A stretch of 60,902 nucleotides of DNA from the NCBI GenBank assembly GCA_029262695.1, contig JAJCYV010000032.1:1-60902 (forward strand), read 5' to 3'. The notes below the pieces were generated by a model. That model ran no database searches and was not told the origin of the DNA. It worked only from the letters and a program-made list of their open reading frames with translations. A program made the translations under genes and the position numbers. Below are positions 43,499 through 51,188 of this stretch, one piece after another (position 1 is the first letter of the stretch; each line of letters opens with the position of its first letter). This stretch comes from Chloroflexota bacterium. GTDB lineage: Bacteria; Chloroflexota; Dehalococcoidia; SM23-28-2; RBG-16-64-32.

Positions 43499-44260
43499 AT
43501 GACCGAAAAGCTGTGGATGGGTGTGGGCCGCTTCATGGTGCCGCTCCCGAGCTTCATCTGGAAGAGACAGGTCCGCGGCAACGCCCGGGCGATCGGGAAG
43601 CGCCTCGGTTTCATGTCCGAAGAGCACCACCTCGTCCGAGAGTTCGCCGTTCGCGAACTGCCCAGAGTCGGCGGGCCGATGTCGCCGGAACTCATCGCCG
43701 ACGACCTGGGGCTGCCGCGCCAGCAAGTCGCTGGCATTCTCGACGATCTCGAGAAGAACCTCACTTTCCTCTGCCGGAACGATGCCGGAGCGGTCGAGTG
43801 GGCATACCCCGTAACCGCGCACGAGACGCCGCACCAGATCACGTTCAGATCGGGCGAGCGCTTATACTCCGCCTGAGCGGTAGACGCGTTTGCGGTGCCC
43901 TTCGTGCAAGGGCAGCTACTGGGAGAAGAGACCACGGCGAGCGTCGTGACTGAATGCGCGCACTGCTCCGAGCCGATGCACCTCGAAATCGATAGCGCGG
44001 CGCGCTGCACCGTGGCGGAGGCGGGGGCCGATCCGATCACGTTCGTTCCGATCGTCGACTTCTCGAAGTCAGCGGACCGCTGCATCACGGACGTCTTCTG
44101 ACGACACTCGGTATTCTTCTGGTCAGAAGAACACGCGAGGGAACACCGCAAGACCGAGCGACAGCGCGGCATGTTCCTGACGATGGACGCCGCGGCATAC
44201 ATCACCCCGATCGCGCAGGGCGCCCTGTTCGACTTTCCGCGCCGCTCCCGGAACACATAA
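43499..44260 (+). CDS. merB: Alkylmercury lyase MerB with two in-frame TGA codons (predicted selenocysteines)
   Basis: One frame of 254 codons runs from ATG 43499 to TAA 44258-44260, interrupted by TGA at 43874-43876 (residue 126) and 44099-44101 (residue 201). All three parts are MerB-like: a winged-helix N-terminus (SPELIADDLGLPRQQVAGIL, then AYPVTAHETPHQITF), the core, and VFFWSEEHAREH. The first TGA sits in ERLYSA-U-AVDAF, matching RRLYAWCALDTL of R831b MerB, so U126 replaces Cys96 and Asp129 equals Asp99. The second sits in DVF-U-RHSVFF, matching SFCCHVHFF, so U201 replaces Cys159. MerB breaks carbon-mercury bonds. Neighbouring genes use TGA as stop. A doubly broken pseudogene is the alternative, but both stops falling at catalytic positions, each with a SECIS-like hairpin, makes it unlikely. 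Confidence 0.85.
43896..43914 (+). promoter_or_regulatory. SECIS-like hairpin 1
   Basis: TGCCCTT-CGTGC-AAGGGCA, a perfect 7-bp stem. The loop begins 26 nt after the first TGA and has G in its second position. This fits the general bacterial SECIS pattern: loop 16-37 nt after UGA, G among the first two loop bases. Confidence 0.65.
44114..44131 (+). promoter_or_regulatory. SECIS-like hairpin 2
   Basis: TTCTTCT-GGTC-AGAAGAA, a perfect 7-bp stem. The loop starts 19 nt after the second TGA. GGUC is the same apical loop as in the E. coli fdhF SECIS that SelB recognises, at a similar distance. Confidence 0.75.
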
Positions 44261-44286
44261 CGTTCGCGCTCTTCACACAGAATCCT

Positions 44287-44363
44287 CAAGACCGCGGGCA
44301 AAGTCTACCAACAGGCCCAGTACCCGCGCTGGCTTCACAGAGAGAATGCCCGTCTCAGCGCGC
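44287..44363 (+). pseudogene. Remnant of the guaB3 3' end, direct repeat B
   Basis: Reads LKTAGKVYQQAQ like the GuaB3 C-terminus, with the stop codon lost (TAG to TAC), followed by the same 3' flank (GAGAATGCCCGTCTCAGCGCG against GAGAACACCCACCGCCTGAGCGCG). It begins 26 nt after the merB stop. It is not expressed as a gene. Confidence 0.75.
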
Positions 44364-45523
44364 TACGGCAGATACCCGAGCGGGTCCACGACGCCACCCC
44401 CGACGTAGATCTCGAAGTGCAGGTGGTTGCCGGTGCACCAGCCCGTGCAGCCCACAGAGCCGATCACCTCACCCTGGCCCACGTTTTGCCCCAGCACCAC
44501 GTAGCGCTCTGCGAGATGCGCGTACAGCGTCTGCGAACCGTCCGCGTGCTGGACGATGACGTAGCTCCCGTAGCCATTATCGCTGTAAGTCGACAGGACC
44601 ACCTGGCCGGACGCCGCCGCGGTCACCGCCGTCCCCGCGTTCGCGCCGATATCGATCCCCTTGTGAAAGCTCCCCCAGCGCGGGCCGAAGCCACCCCAGA
44701 GCGTCCCGGCCACCGGCCAGATGAAACCGACACTCGCTGCCGGGAGGGAACCGAACGTTGGAGGGACTCCTGCGGGCACCGGGCCTTGCGCCGGCGGGGC
44801 CGGCGGCTCCGGAACCGGTTCCGGTTCCGGCGGCGGGGGCGGCACCCCACCCGGCAAGACCAGCACCGATCCCTCGATGATGTGGTCGGGTGACTCCAGC
44901 TCGTTCGGCCCGAAACTCACCACAAGACCGGGATCCACGTCGTACGTCGCGGCGATCGCGTTGATCGTGTCGCCCAGGCGCACGTCGTAGACGATCCCGT
45001 CGACCCCCGGCACGAGAATCTTCGCGCCGATGATCAGCAGGTCCGGGTTCGCCGTCAGCTCCGGGTTGTTCCACAGCAAATACTGCGCGCCCACCCCGTA
45101 CTGCTCAGCGATGCCGTACAGCGTGTCCCCCGACTGCACCTCGTGCGTTCGGTAGGCCACCGGCGGGGAGTCGGCAACACGGGAAGGCTCCGGCGATTGA
45201 TCTACCTCGCTCTTCGCGGCTTCTGCTCGCAAGCGCAGGCTCTCGTCGCTCGACGGGTCCGGCGGCGTCAGGTACGCCGGATCACGCGGCGAGTCGCCGG
45301 GCGGCCCCATCACTCCCATGATGCCCGCACCAAAGGCCACGACAGCGATCGTCAGCAGCGCAACGTGAGAGACGGCGCGGCGACGGCCGGTCAGCCACGG
45401 CCCTGCGACCGTGCGCGACCACCACCAGGCGTCTCTCAGGCGGCGAGCGATCTGCTCGCCATGGGGCGGCATGTGCGGGGCGATCCTCCCAGTCGGACCT
45501 GCGGCCACATCCGGGGGCGTCAT
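44363..45523 (-). CDS. LysM and M23 cell-wall endopeptidase
   Basis: 386 residues. One N-terminal membrane helix (VALLTIAVVAFGAGIMGVM), two LysM domains (HEVQSGDTLYGIAEQYGV and YDVRLGDTINAIAATYDV), a Pro/Glu linker, then an M23 metallopeptidase with HKGIDIGANAGT and HLHFEIY. It would cut peptidoglycan peptides outside the cell. ATG at 45523 is preferred over a TTG 15 nt earlier because GGTGG precedes it. LysM and M23 proteins are common c-di-AMP riboswitch targets, but I see no such element before this gene. Confidence 0.9.
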   Translation of the reverse strand: MTPPDVAAGPTGRIAPHMPPHGEQIARRLRDAWWWSRTVAGPWLTGRRRAVSHVALLTIAVVAFGAGIMGVMGPPGDSPRDPAYLTPPDPSSDESLRLRAEAAKSEVDQSPEPSRVADSPPVAYRTHEVQSGDTLYGIAEQYGVGAQYLLWNNPELTANPDLLIIGAKILVPGVDGIVYDVRLGDTINAIAATYDVDPGLVVSFGPNELESPDHIIEGSVLVLPGGVPPPPPEPEPVPEPPAPPAQGPVPAGVPPTFGSLPAASVGFIWPVAGTLWGGFGPRWGSFHKGIDIGANAGTAVTAAASGQVVLSTYSDNGYGSYVIVQHADGSQTLYAHLAERYVVLGQNVGQGEVIGSVGCTGWCTGNHLHFEIYVGGGVVDPLGYLP

Positions 45524-45562
45524 CCACCAGCGGCCCAACTCAATCTACAGCTGTTGGCGCGG

Positions 45563-45592
45563 ATTATATCGAGTCGGCGTGCTGTCGCACAA
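45563..45592 (-). promoter_or_regulatory. Promoter of the LysM/M23 gene
   Basis: -35 TTGTGC (45592-45587), 18-bp spacer, perfect -10 TATAAT (45568-45563). The leader would be about 35 nt. Confidence 0.6.
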
Positions 45593-45765
45593 ACGCAGAC
45601 ATCCGCCCCCTGGCCCGCCTGAGTGCCCCTGGCCGGACTACCGCCGACCGGACGGCCTCCCGCCTGACCGCAGCGTCTTGCTTCGTCAAGATAGCAGCCG
45701 ACGCCTTCGGATTTAACGGGACTCTCACGTCCCCTTCAGGCCCGCCGAAACTTCGTCGCAACAAG

Positions 45766-45793
45766 AACCGGGAGCCCTCGCGGACTCCCGGTT
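45766..45793 (-). terminator. kamA terminator
   Basis: AACCGGGAG and CTCCCGGTT form a perfect 9-bp stem with a 10-nt loop just after the kamA stop, followed leftward by CTTGTTG. Confidence 0.75.
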
Positions 45794-45815
45794 AAGTCTC
45801 TCCTGATGCGCCGTG

Positions 45816-47303
45816 CTAGATAGTGGTGGCCGGTTCGCGAGCGTCTGCTGCGTACGCCTCTTGCATCTCTCGCTCCCAGAAGAACTCACGCTCGCCAAAC
45901 GCCGGTCGCAGGTCGCTCAGCCAAACCGCGGTCGGGTCGTACTCCGCAAAGAACGGACGCAGCGCCCAGTCCGGGTTGCGGCCCTGCAGCATGCGCAGCG
46001 TCAGCACCTTGCGGCCACTCACCTCCGTCACGCCCAGCACCTGTACCTTGCCCGGATCCGCCGACATGCTCGGCCCGCGCACCGTGCGGCAAACACCGCT
46101 GACGGAAGCGTAGGCCTCGCGGAAGACCTCCCACGCCCGCACCAGCGGCACGCTGAAGTACTCCTGCGCACCGGTATCGCGCGCGATGAACATATAGTAG
46201 GGGATGCAGCCAAGGTCCACCTGGCGCCGCCACATCTCACTCCAGACCTCCGGGTCGTCGTTAATGTTGCGCATCAGCGGCGACTGCGTCCTGATCTCGG
46301 CGCCTGTCCGCCTGATGTTTCGGATCGCCTCCTCCACCGCCTGCGTGCTCAGTTCGCGGCCGTGGTTGAAGTGCGCCATAACCGCAACGTGGATGCCGGC
46401 GTCGGTCACCTCACGGAAGAGGTCCAGCACGTCCGCGGCGTCTTCGTCCGTCGTGAAGCGATACGGCCAGTAGCCCAGCGACTTCGTGCCGATGCGAATC
46501 GTTCGCAGGTTCGGCAGATCGGCCTCCAGCAACGGCCGGATGTAGCGCTCCAGGTTCTTCGTGCGCATCACCATCGGGTCGCCACCCGTGAACAGCACAT
46601 CGCTCACCTCCGGGTGTGCCCGCAGGTACTCGACCAGAAGCTCGGTCTCTCGCATCGCGAACTTCAACTCGTCCATACCGACGAACTGCGGCCAGCGAAA
46701 ACAGAACGTGCAGTACGCGTGGCACGTCTGGCCGTTACTCGGGAAGAAGAGCACCGTCTCCCGATACTTGTGCTGCATGCCGGTGAGCTTCGTGCCGTTG
46801 ATCTCGGGCACGTTGTGCTCCATCTGGCCCGCCGGGTGCGGGTTCAGGCTCAGCCGGATGCGCCTGGCTAGCGCATCAATCTCGGACTTCGGCGCATCGC
46901 GCCGGACAAGCGCCGCCATGTCTTCGAAGTGCCGCGGCTCAAGCATCTCCCTCTGCGGGAAGTTGAGCACATAGATCGGATCGTTGGGCACCTCGTCCCA
47001 GTCGATCAGCTCGTCGACGACGTAGCTGTTCGTCTTGAACGGCAGCACCCGCGCGACCACGTCGATCGCAAAGACCTGGTCCTCGCTCAGATGCTCCTTC
47101 ACCTGCGGGATGTCCCGGAAGTTGCCCAGCGTGTACGCCTTGTACCGCGGACCGCCATCCGGCACACCGTATTCGTCTCCGTTGCCCTCCTTGGGCAGGG
47201 CGCCGTTTCGTTTCCTGAACTGCTCGATAAACAGAAGCGTCGATCGCTCCCGTTCGGCTCGTCCCTCGTTAGCGTTGGCACTGCGGCCTGGCATCGTGAC
47301 CAT
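45816..47303 (-). CDS. kamA: KamA-family radical SAM aminomutase
   Basis: 495 residues from the ATG at 47303, set by AAAGGAG; an open extension upstream runs through the riboswitch. Radical SAM cluster CHAYCTFC (Cys194, 198, 201). Other blocks: FTGGDPMVM, IRIGTKSLGYWPYRFT, HFNHGRELS, RTQSPLMRNIN. KamA moves the amino group of lysine from C2 to C3, using PLP, a 4Fe-4S cluster and SAM. The usual PLP motif PGGGGK is shortened to DPGK (Lys419). Beta-lysine feeds either lysine fermentation or the osmolyte N-acetyl-beta-lysine. Glutamate aminomutase is an alternative. Controlled by a c-di-AMP riboswitch. Confidence 0.87.
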   Translation of the reverse strand: MVTMPGRSANANEGRAERERSTLLFIEQFRKRNGALPKEGNGDEYGVPDGGPRYKAYTLGNFRDIPQVKEHLSEDQVFAIDVVARVLPFKTNSYVVDELIDWDEVPNDPIYVLNFPQREMLEPRHFEDMAALVRRDAPKSEIDALARRIRLSLNPHPAGQMEHNVPEINGTKLTGMQHKYRETVLFFPSNGQTCHAYCTFCFRWPQFVGMDELKFAMRETELLVEYLRAHPEVSDVLFTGGDPMVMRTKNLERYIRPLLEADLPNLRTIRIGTKSLGYWPYRFTTDEDAADVLDLFREVTDAGIHVAVMAHFNHGRELSTQAVEEAIRNIRRTGAEIRTQSPLMRNINDDPEVWSEMWRRQVDLGCIPYYMFIARDTGAQEYFSVPLVRAWEVFREAYASVSGVCRTVRGPSMSADPGKVQVLGVTEVSGRKVLTLRMLQGRNPDWALRPFFAEYDPTAVWLSDLRPAFGEREFFWEREMQEAYAADAREPATTI

Positions 47304-47348
47304 GTCACAGCTCCTTTCTAGCAGAGGTCCCCGTTGCGCAAAGAGAGA

Positions 47349-47366
47349 CCCGAGGCGTGCCCCGGG
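47349..47366 (-). terminator. Riboswitch-controlled terminator before kamA
   Basis: CCCGGGG-CACG-CCTCGGG (one G-U pair), followed by TCTCTCTTT. It lies between the aptamer and the kamA ribosome site, as expected for attenuation. Confidence 0.7.
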
Positions 47367-47371
47367 CCTTT

Positions 47372-47520
47372 CCGATATGCTCCGGTAGCCTCTCCATGTG
47401 CCTACGGGGTTAGCTGTCGGGTTCGGCAAAGGAGATTGCCTATCCCGCCGAGGCGGGAATTCACCCCACTGGTAGGGATTGGGTCCCCCGTTTCCCACCC
47501 TCATCGGGCGGGAATTCGGC
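47372..47520 (-). ncRNA. Cyclic di-AMP riboswitch (ydaO/yuaA class)
   Basis: Reading leftward: GATGAGGGTGGGAA, GGGGGACCCAAT, GTGGGGTGAATTCCC, then TTTGCCGAACCCGACAGC followed by TAACCCCGTAGGC and GGAGAGG. These are the conserved blocks of the ydaO aptamer in the right order. A terminator and kamA follow. Ligand binding is expected to favour termination, so high c-di-AMP should turn kamA off. Confidence 0.9.
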
Positions 47521-47536
47521 TCTTGTCAACAACTCT

Positions 47537-47545
47537 AGAATACCA
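47537..47545 (-). promoter_or_regulatory. Extended -10 promoter of kamA
   Basis: TGGTATTCT on the minus strand (47545-47537) is an extended -10. Transcription would start near 47530, about 10 nt before the aptamer. The -35 region is weak (TTGCGA). Confidence 0.5.
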
Positions 47546-47714
47546 TATCGGGCCGCATCGCAAGACGAGCGCGAGGCCAGAACCCGTGCGTTATTGCCGC
47601 GGAAAGAGGCGGAAACGAGACCTGTAAAGCGCGCAGGTTACTTATCCTCGGCAGACACAGGTATGGCGACGCTCGTTAACGCGGAACGGGTGAAGATATC
47701 ACCAAGTTCTAACC

Positions 47715-47730
47715 GTCCGCGGCAGCGGAC
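47715..47730 (-). terminator. Possible terminator of the ceramide cluster
   Basis: GTCCGC-TGCC-GCGGAC hairpin 18 nt after the CerR-like stop. It is followed leftward by GGTTAGAACTTGG, a poor T run. Confidence 0.35.
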
Positions 47731-47747
47731 CGGGCCCGCTCCGGAGC

Positions 47748-48728
47748 CTACAGCCAGCCGGCCTCGCGGTACCAATTGTGCGTCAGCCGCGCGCCTTCCT
47801 CGATCTGCACACTCGGGCGCCAGCCAAGGTCCTCCCGCAGCGCCCCGGAAGAGCAGACCCAGGCCCGCCGGCGCATCTCGCGCACCTTGTCCCGGTCGAA
47901 CACCTGCGCCCGGCCCAGAACCCGGCCGAACAGCTCGCTCGCGAAGCCCGCCGCCTGGTAGCCGACTAGCGGTACCGACAGCAGAAGTGCGCGCCGGCCG
48001 CTCGCGCTCTCGATCGCCGAAAGCAAGTCGCGCCAGGCGTAGACAGCGCCGTCCTCTGGAGAGTATGTCCGGCCGTCCACGTTCGCCTCTGCCGTCGTCG
48101 CCTCCACGACCGCCTTTGCGGCGTCGCTCGCGTAGACGATCGACAGCCGGTTGCGGCCGCCGCGCAGAAGCGGCGCGATCCGGTAGCGCACAGCCTTGAA
48201 GAACGGTAGCAGCGCCGGGTCTCGCGGTCCGTAAATCACCGGCATGCGGAAGATAACCGAGCGGCCCGCCACGGCAGACGCGCGCGTCGCCCTCTCGCCG
48301 CCCAGCTTCGAGCGTCCGTATGCACTCACGGGCTTCGGTTCAGCTGACGCCGCTCGGGGCCGCCCGCCCGGGCTCGGGCCGTGCGCCGACATGCTCGAAA
48401 CGTATATGAAGCGCCGCAGTCTGGGCGTCCGCTCCTCGATCGCCGCGAGGAGGTTCGATGTGCCCTCGTCATTGACGGCGAAGAACTCCGCCTCGTCTCG
48501 CGCCTTGATCAGGCCCGCCGGATGCACAACGGCGTCGACGTCCTCGACGGCTGGCCGAAGCGATGTCGTATCCGTGACGTCTCCGATCACCTCTTCGTGC
48601 GAGAAGTTCAAGAACTCCCGGTTGCTGGTCCTGCGCAAGAGGAGCCGTACCTCGTGCCCGGCGGCTGCAAACTGCTCCGCGATGTGCGAGCCCAGGAAGC
48701 CGCTGGCGCCCGTCACGAGCACCTTCAT
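47748..48728 (-). CDS. CerR-like NAD-dependent epimerase (probable ceramide reductase)
   Basis: 326 residues from MKVLVTGASGFLGSHIAEQF, ATG overlapping the upstream stop. Rossmann motif TGASGFLG, VHPAGLIKARDE, YVSSMSAHGPS, and YGRSKLGGE with the catalytic Tyr and Lys. Caulobacter CerR is an extended SDR of this type that reduces the 3-keto group of oxidised ceramide. The substrate is inferred from the neighbouring SPT and acyltransferase genes, not from residues. Confidence 0.78.
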   Translation of the reverse strand: MKVLVTGASGFLGSHIAEQFAAAGHEVRLLLRRTSNREFLNFSHEEVIGDVTDTTSLRPAVEDVDAVVHPAGLIKARDEAEFFAVNDEGTSNLLAAIEERTPRLRRFIYVSSMSAHGPSPGGRPRAASAEPKPVSAYGRSKLGGERATRASAVAGRSVIFRMPVIYGPRDPALLPFFKAVRYRIAPLLRGGRNRLSIVYASDAAKAVVEATTAEANVDGRTYSPEDGAVYAWRDLLSAIESASGRRALLLSVPLVGYQAAGFASELFGRVLGRAQVFDRDKVREMRRRAWVCSSGALREDLGWRPSVQIEEGARLTHNWYREAGWL

Positions 48729-49882
48729 CAGAGCGCCTTCTCGTATATTCGGTACCTCTTGTAACGGTCTGCGCCGATCTTCTTGATCAGCGAGTTGATG
48801 AGCCCGTTGTCCTCCAGCGTCCACGAGAACTCGGCCCACTGGAGCTTGCTCTCGATGGCGCCCCTGTGCATCTCATCGCAGAGGAGGTATATGAGGCCCG
48901 CGTACTTGCGCGTGCGGAACTCCTTCTTGATCCCGAACAGTAGCAGCCGTCCCACCGAGGGCCGCCGCACCTTGAGCCGCCAGAAGAAACGGAGCCAGCC
49001 AAACGGGAAGAGGCTGCCGTTGAGCGGCTTCATCGCCCAGTTGAAGTCCGGCACTCCCAGCGCCACGCCCGCCGGAACGCCGTCGATCTCGACGATGGGC
49101 ACAATCCTCGGGTCGACGATGAGCTTCAGGTCCTTGGCCATCTGCTCGGCCTCGGCGTCTGTTGCCGGAACGAAGCCCCAGTTCTCACTCCAGGCGTCAT
49201 TGTAGAGATCGAGGATCGTCCGCACCTCGCGGTCGAAGTCCTTCTTCCGGGCGCGCCGAATCGTTATCTCCGGGCGCGCCCGAAGCTCGTCTACCATCCG
49301 CCGCGGCGCTCCGTCGGGAACCGGCCCGCCCCCCCAGCGCCAGGCGAAGACGTCCTTGGCCTTGACATAACCCGCATCCTCCGCCAGGCGCAGATAGTAC
49401 TCATGCGTGTACGTCATTAGAGGCAGCGGAGACGAATCGAAGCCCTCTACCACGAAGCCGATCTCGCCGTTTGCCGAGAAGTTGAACGGGCCGCGGACAT
49501 GGTCCATGCCTCGTGCGCGCAGCCAACCTTCGGCAGCCGTCAGGAGCGCCCGCGCCGCCTCCGGGTCGTCCTCGCACTCGAAGAAGCCGAAGAACCCGGT
49601 TCGCTCGTCGTGGTAGCGGTTGTGCTCGTGGTCAACGTGAGCGGAGATGCGGCCGACGACCTTGCCGTCGCGCCGCGCGAGGAACAGCTGCACGTCGGCA
49701 TGCTGGAAGAACGGATTGTGCTTCGGGGAGAAGCGGTGGTCTTCGGTGTAGCGGAGCGGCGCTACCCAGTACGGGTTGTCCTTGTAGATGCGCCACGGCA
49801 AACGAATGAATGCGGCGAGATCCTTCTTCGACTCGACCGGCGTGATCTGGACCGTCGTCGGGGGCGCGCTATGAGATGACAC
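48728..49882 (-). CDS. bCerS-like GNAT-fold N-acyltransferase (YghO family)
   Basis: 384 residues from a GTG overlapping the SPT stop. Family text: RLPWRIYKDNPYWVAPL, HNPFFQHADVQLFLARRDG, ERTGFFGFFECEDDPEAA, RGPFNFSANGEIGFVVEGFDS and LAEDAGYVKAKDVFAW. This YghO-like family includes the bacterial ceramide synthase of Caulobacter, which acylates 3-ketosphinganine. It lies between SPT and a CerR-like gene, overlapping both. A ceramide synthase role is therefore inferred with fair confidence. Confidence 0.8.
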   Translation of the reverse strand: MSSHSAPPTTVQITPVESKKDLAAFIRLPWRIYKDNPYWVAPLRYTEDHRFSPKHNPFFQHADVQLFLARRDGKVVGRISAHVDHEHNRYHDERTGFFGFFECEDDPEAARALLTAAEGWLRARGMDHVRGPFNFSANGEIGFVVEGFDSSPLPLMTYTHEYYLRLAEDAGYVKAKDVFAWRWGGGPVPDGAPRRMVDELRARPEITIRRARKKDFDREVRTILDLYNDAWSENWGFVPATDAEAEQMAKDLKLIVDPRIVPIVEIDGVPAGVALGVPDFNWAMKPLNGSLFPFGWLRFFWRLKVRRPSVGRLLLFGIKKEFRTRKYAGLIYLLCDEMHRGAIESKLQWAEFSWTLEDNGLINSLIKKIGADRYKRYRIYEKAL

Positions 49883-51161
49883 CGAGCCTGCGGCCGACCA
49901 TCTCGAACTTCCCCAACGCCTCGTCAACCATCTCCTCCGTGTGCGTCGCCATGCAGCTCGTCCGCAGGATCGCCTCACGCATGTTCACCGCCGGATAGAG
50001 AGCTGGGTTCGTGTACACGCCCTCTTCCAAGAGAGCCTTCCAGAACATCAGCGTCCGGTACTCGTCGCCGACGTTCACCGGCACAATCGGCGTGTTCGAC
50101 TGACCCACGTCGAACCCACGCTCGCTCAGCCCGTCGCGCCATCTCTGGCCGGCCTTCTGCAGCTGACCGACGATCTCCGGCTCCCGCTCCATTACATCCA
50201 GCGACGCCAGTGCTGCGGCTGTCGAGGCCGGCGGCAGGCTCGCGCTGAAGAGCATCGAGCGCGCGAAGTGCTTGATCCAGTCGAGCACTGACTGCGGCCC
50301 TGCCACGAAGCCGCCGATCGACGCCAGCGATTTCGAGAACGTCCCCATGACCAGGTCGACTTCGGCCTCGAGGCCAAAGTGGCTGGGCGTGCCGCGGCCG
50401 CCCTCTCCCAGCACGCCAAGACCGTGCGCGTCGTCCACCAGAAGACGCGCGCGATGCTTCCTGCAGACCGCCAGCAGCTCCGGCAGGGGAGCGATATCGC
50501 CCGCCATGCTGTACACACCGTCAACGATCACGAGAGGAGCCTTCTTGGCCCGCGAGAGTATCTGGTCCAGGTGCTCCGCGTCATTGTGGCGGAAGCGCAC
50601 CATGTCGCCGTCGGCCAGTTGGCAGCCGTCGTAGATGCTGGCGTGGTCCGCCTTGTCGACGACCGCGACCGACTTCTTGTCGACGAGGGCCGAGATGATC
50701 CCGAGGTTCGCCTGGTAACCGGTCGTGAAGACGAGCGCCGCCTCCATGCGCAGAAACTCGGCGATGCGGCCCTCCAGCTCCTCATGCATCTTCGTGCTGC
50801 CGTTCAAGAAGCGCGACCCGGTCATCGACGTGCCGAACTTCAGGACCGCCTCGCGGGTCTTGTCGATTACGTAGGGGTGGCGCGTCAGGCCCAGGTAGTT
50901 GTTGGAGCCGAACATGAGCACCGTCTTGCCGTAAATTTGGGCGACGGGCCCGTCGTTGTTGTCCAGAGGCTGGAAGAACGGGTAGATGTCCAGATCGCGC
51001 GCGCGGTCGGCCAGCGTGAAGTGCTGGATCTTCGAAAAGATGTCCCGGTCGTCGGCCCCGTCATACCGCTCCTTGTTCATTTCGTCGATCGACATGTCAT
51101 CGGGACGCGGGGGCAACGGATCGGCGCTGGGCGTCTCTTGAACGCGCTTGGTTTCTCTCAT
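49869..51161 (-). CDS. spt: Serine palmitoyltransferase-like alpha-oxoamine synthase
   Basis: 430 residues from the ATG of MRETKRVQE; a TTG lies 15 nt before it. PLP-dependent fold: GSNNYLGLTRHP, FTTGYQANLGIISAL, ADHASIYDGCQLADGDMVRF, GVYSMAGDIAPL, LVDDAHGLGVLG and the PLP lysine in GTFSKSLASIGGF. These segments are closest to bacterial SPT rather than to 2-amino-3-ketobutyrate ligase or BioF. SPT condenses serine with an acyl-CoA or acyl-ACP to make 3-ketosphinganine. It is first of three overlapping genes. No dedicated acyl carrier protein is seen. Confidence 0.86.
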   Translation of the reverse strand: MRETKRVQETPSADPLPPRPDDMSIDEMNKERYDGADDRDIFSKIQHFTLADRARDLDIYPFFQPLDNNDGPVAQIYGKTVLMFGSNNYLGLTRHPYVIDKTREAVLKFGTSMTGSRFLNGSTKMHEELEGRIAEFLRMEAALVFTTGYQANLGIISALVDKKSVAVVDKADHASIYDGCQLADGDMVRFRHNDAEHLDQILSRAKKAPLVIVDGVYSMAGDIAPLPELLAVCRKHRARLLVDDAHGLGVLGEGGRGTPSHFGLEAEVDLVMGTFSKSLASIGGFVAGPQSVLDWIKHFARSMLFSASLPPASTAAALASLDVMEREPEIVGQLQKAGQRWRDGLSERGFDVGQSNTPIVPVNVGDEYRTLMFWKALLEEGVYTNPALYPAVNMREAILRTSCMATHTEEMVDEALGKFEMVGRRLGVIS

Positions 51162-51188
51162 ATTGGCGCCTGGCAACTCATCGTAAAC

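Noticed and set aside
43499-44101. merB as two separate short genes, 43499-43876 and 43895-44101
   Set aside because: Both pieces and the tail to 44260 are in the same frame and are consecutive parts of one MerB protein.
43874-44101. TGA recoded as Trp or Gly genome-wide
   Set aside because: Many genes in this window end in TGA exactly at family-expected ends, often overlapping the next start.
45524-45765. Second c-di-AMP riboswitch before the LysM/M23 gene
   Set aside because: The gap has a normal promoter but none of the conserved aptamer blocks.
47304-47504. N-terminal extension of kamA by 67 codons
   Set aside because: It would run through the riboswitch and terminator; the ATG at 47303 has a good ribosome site.
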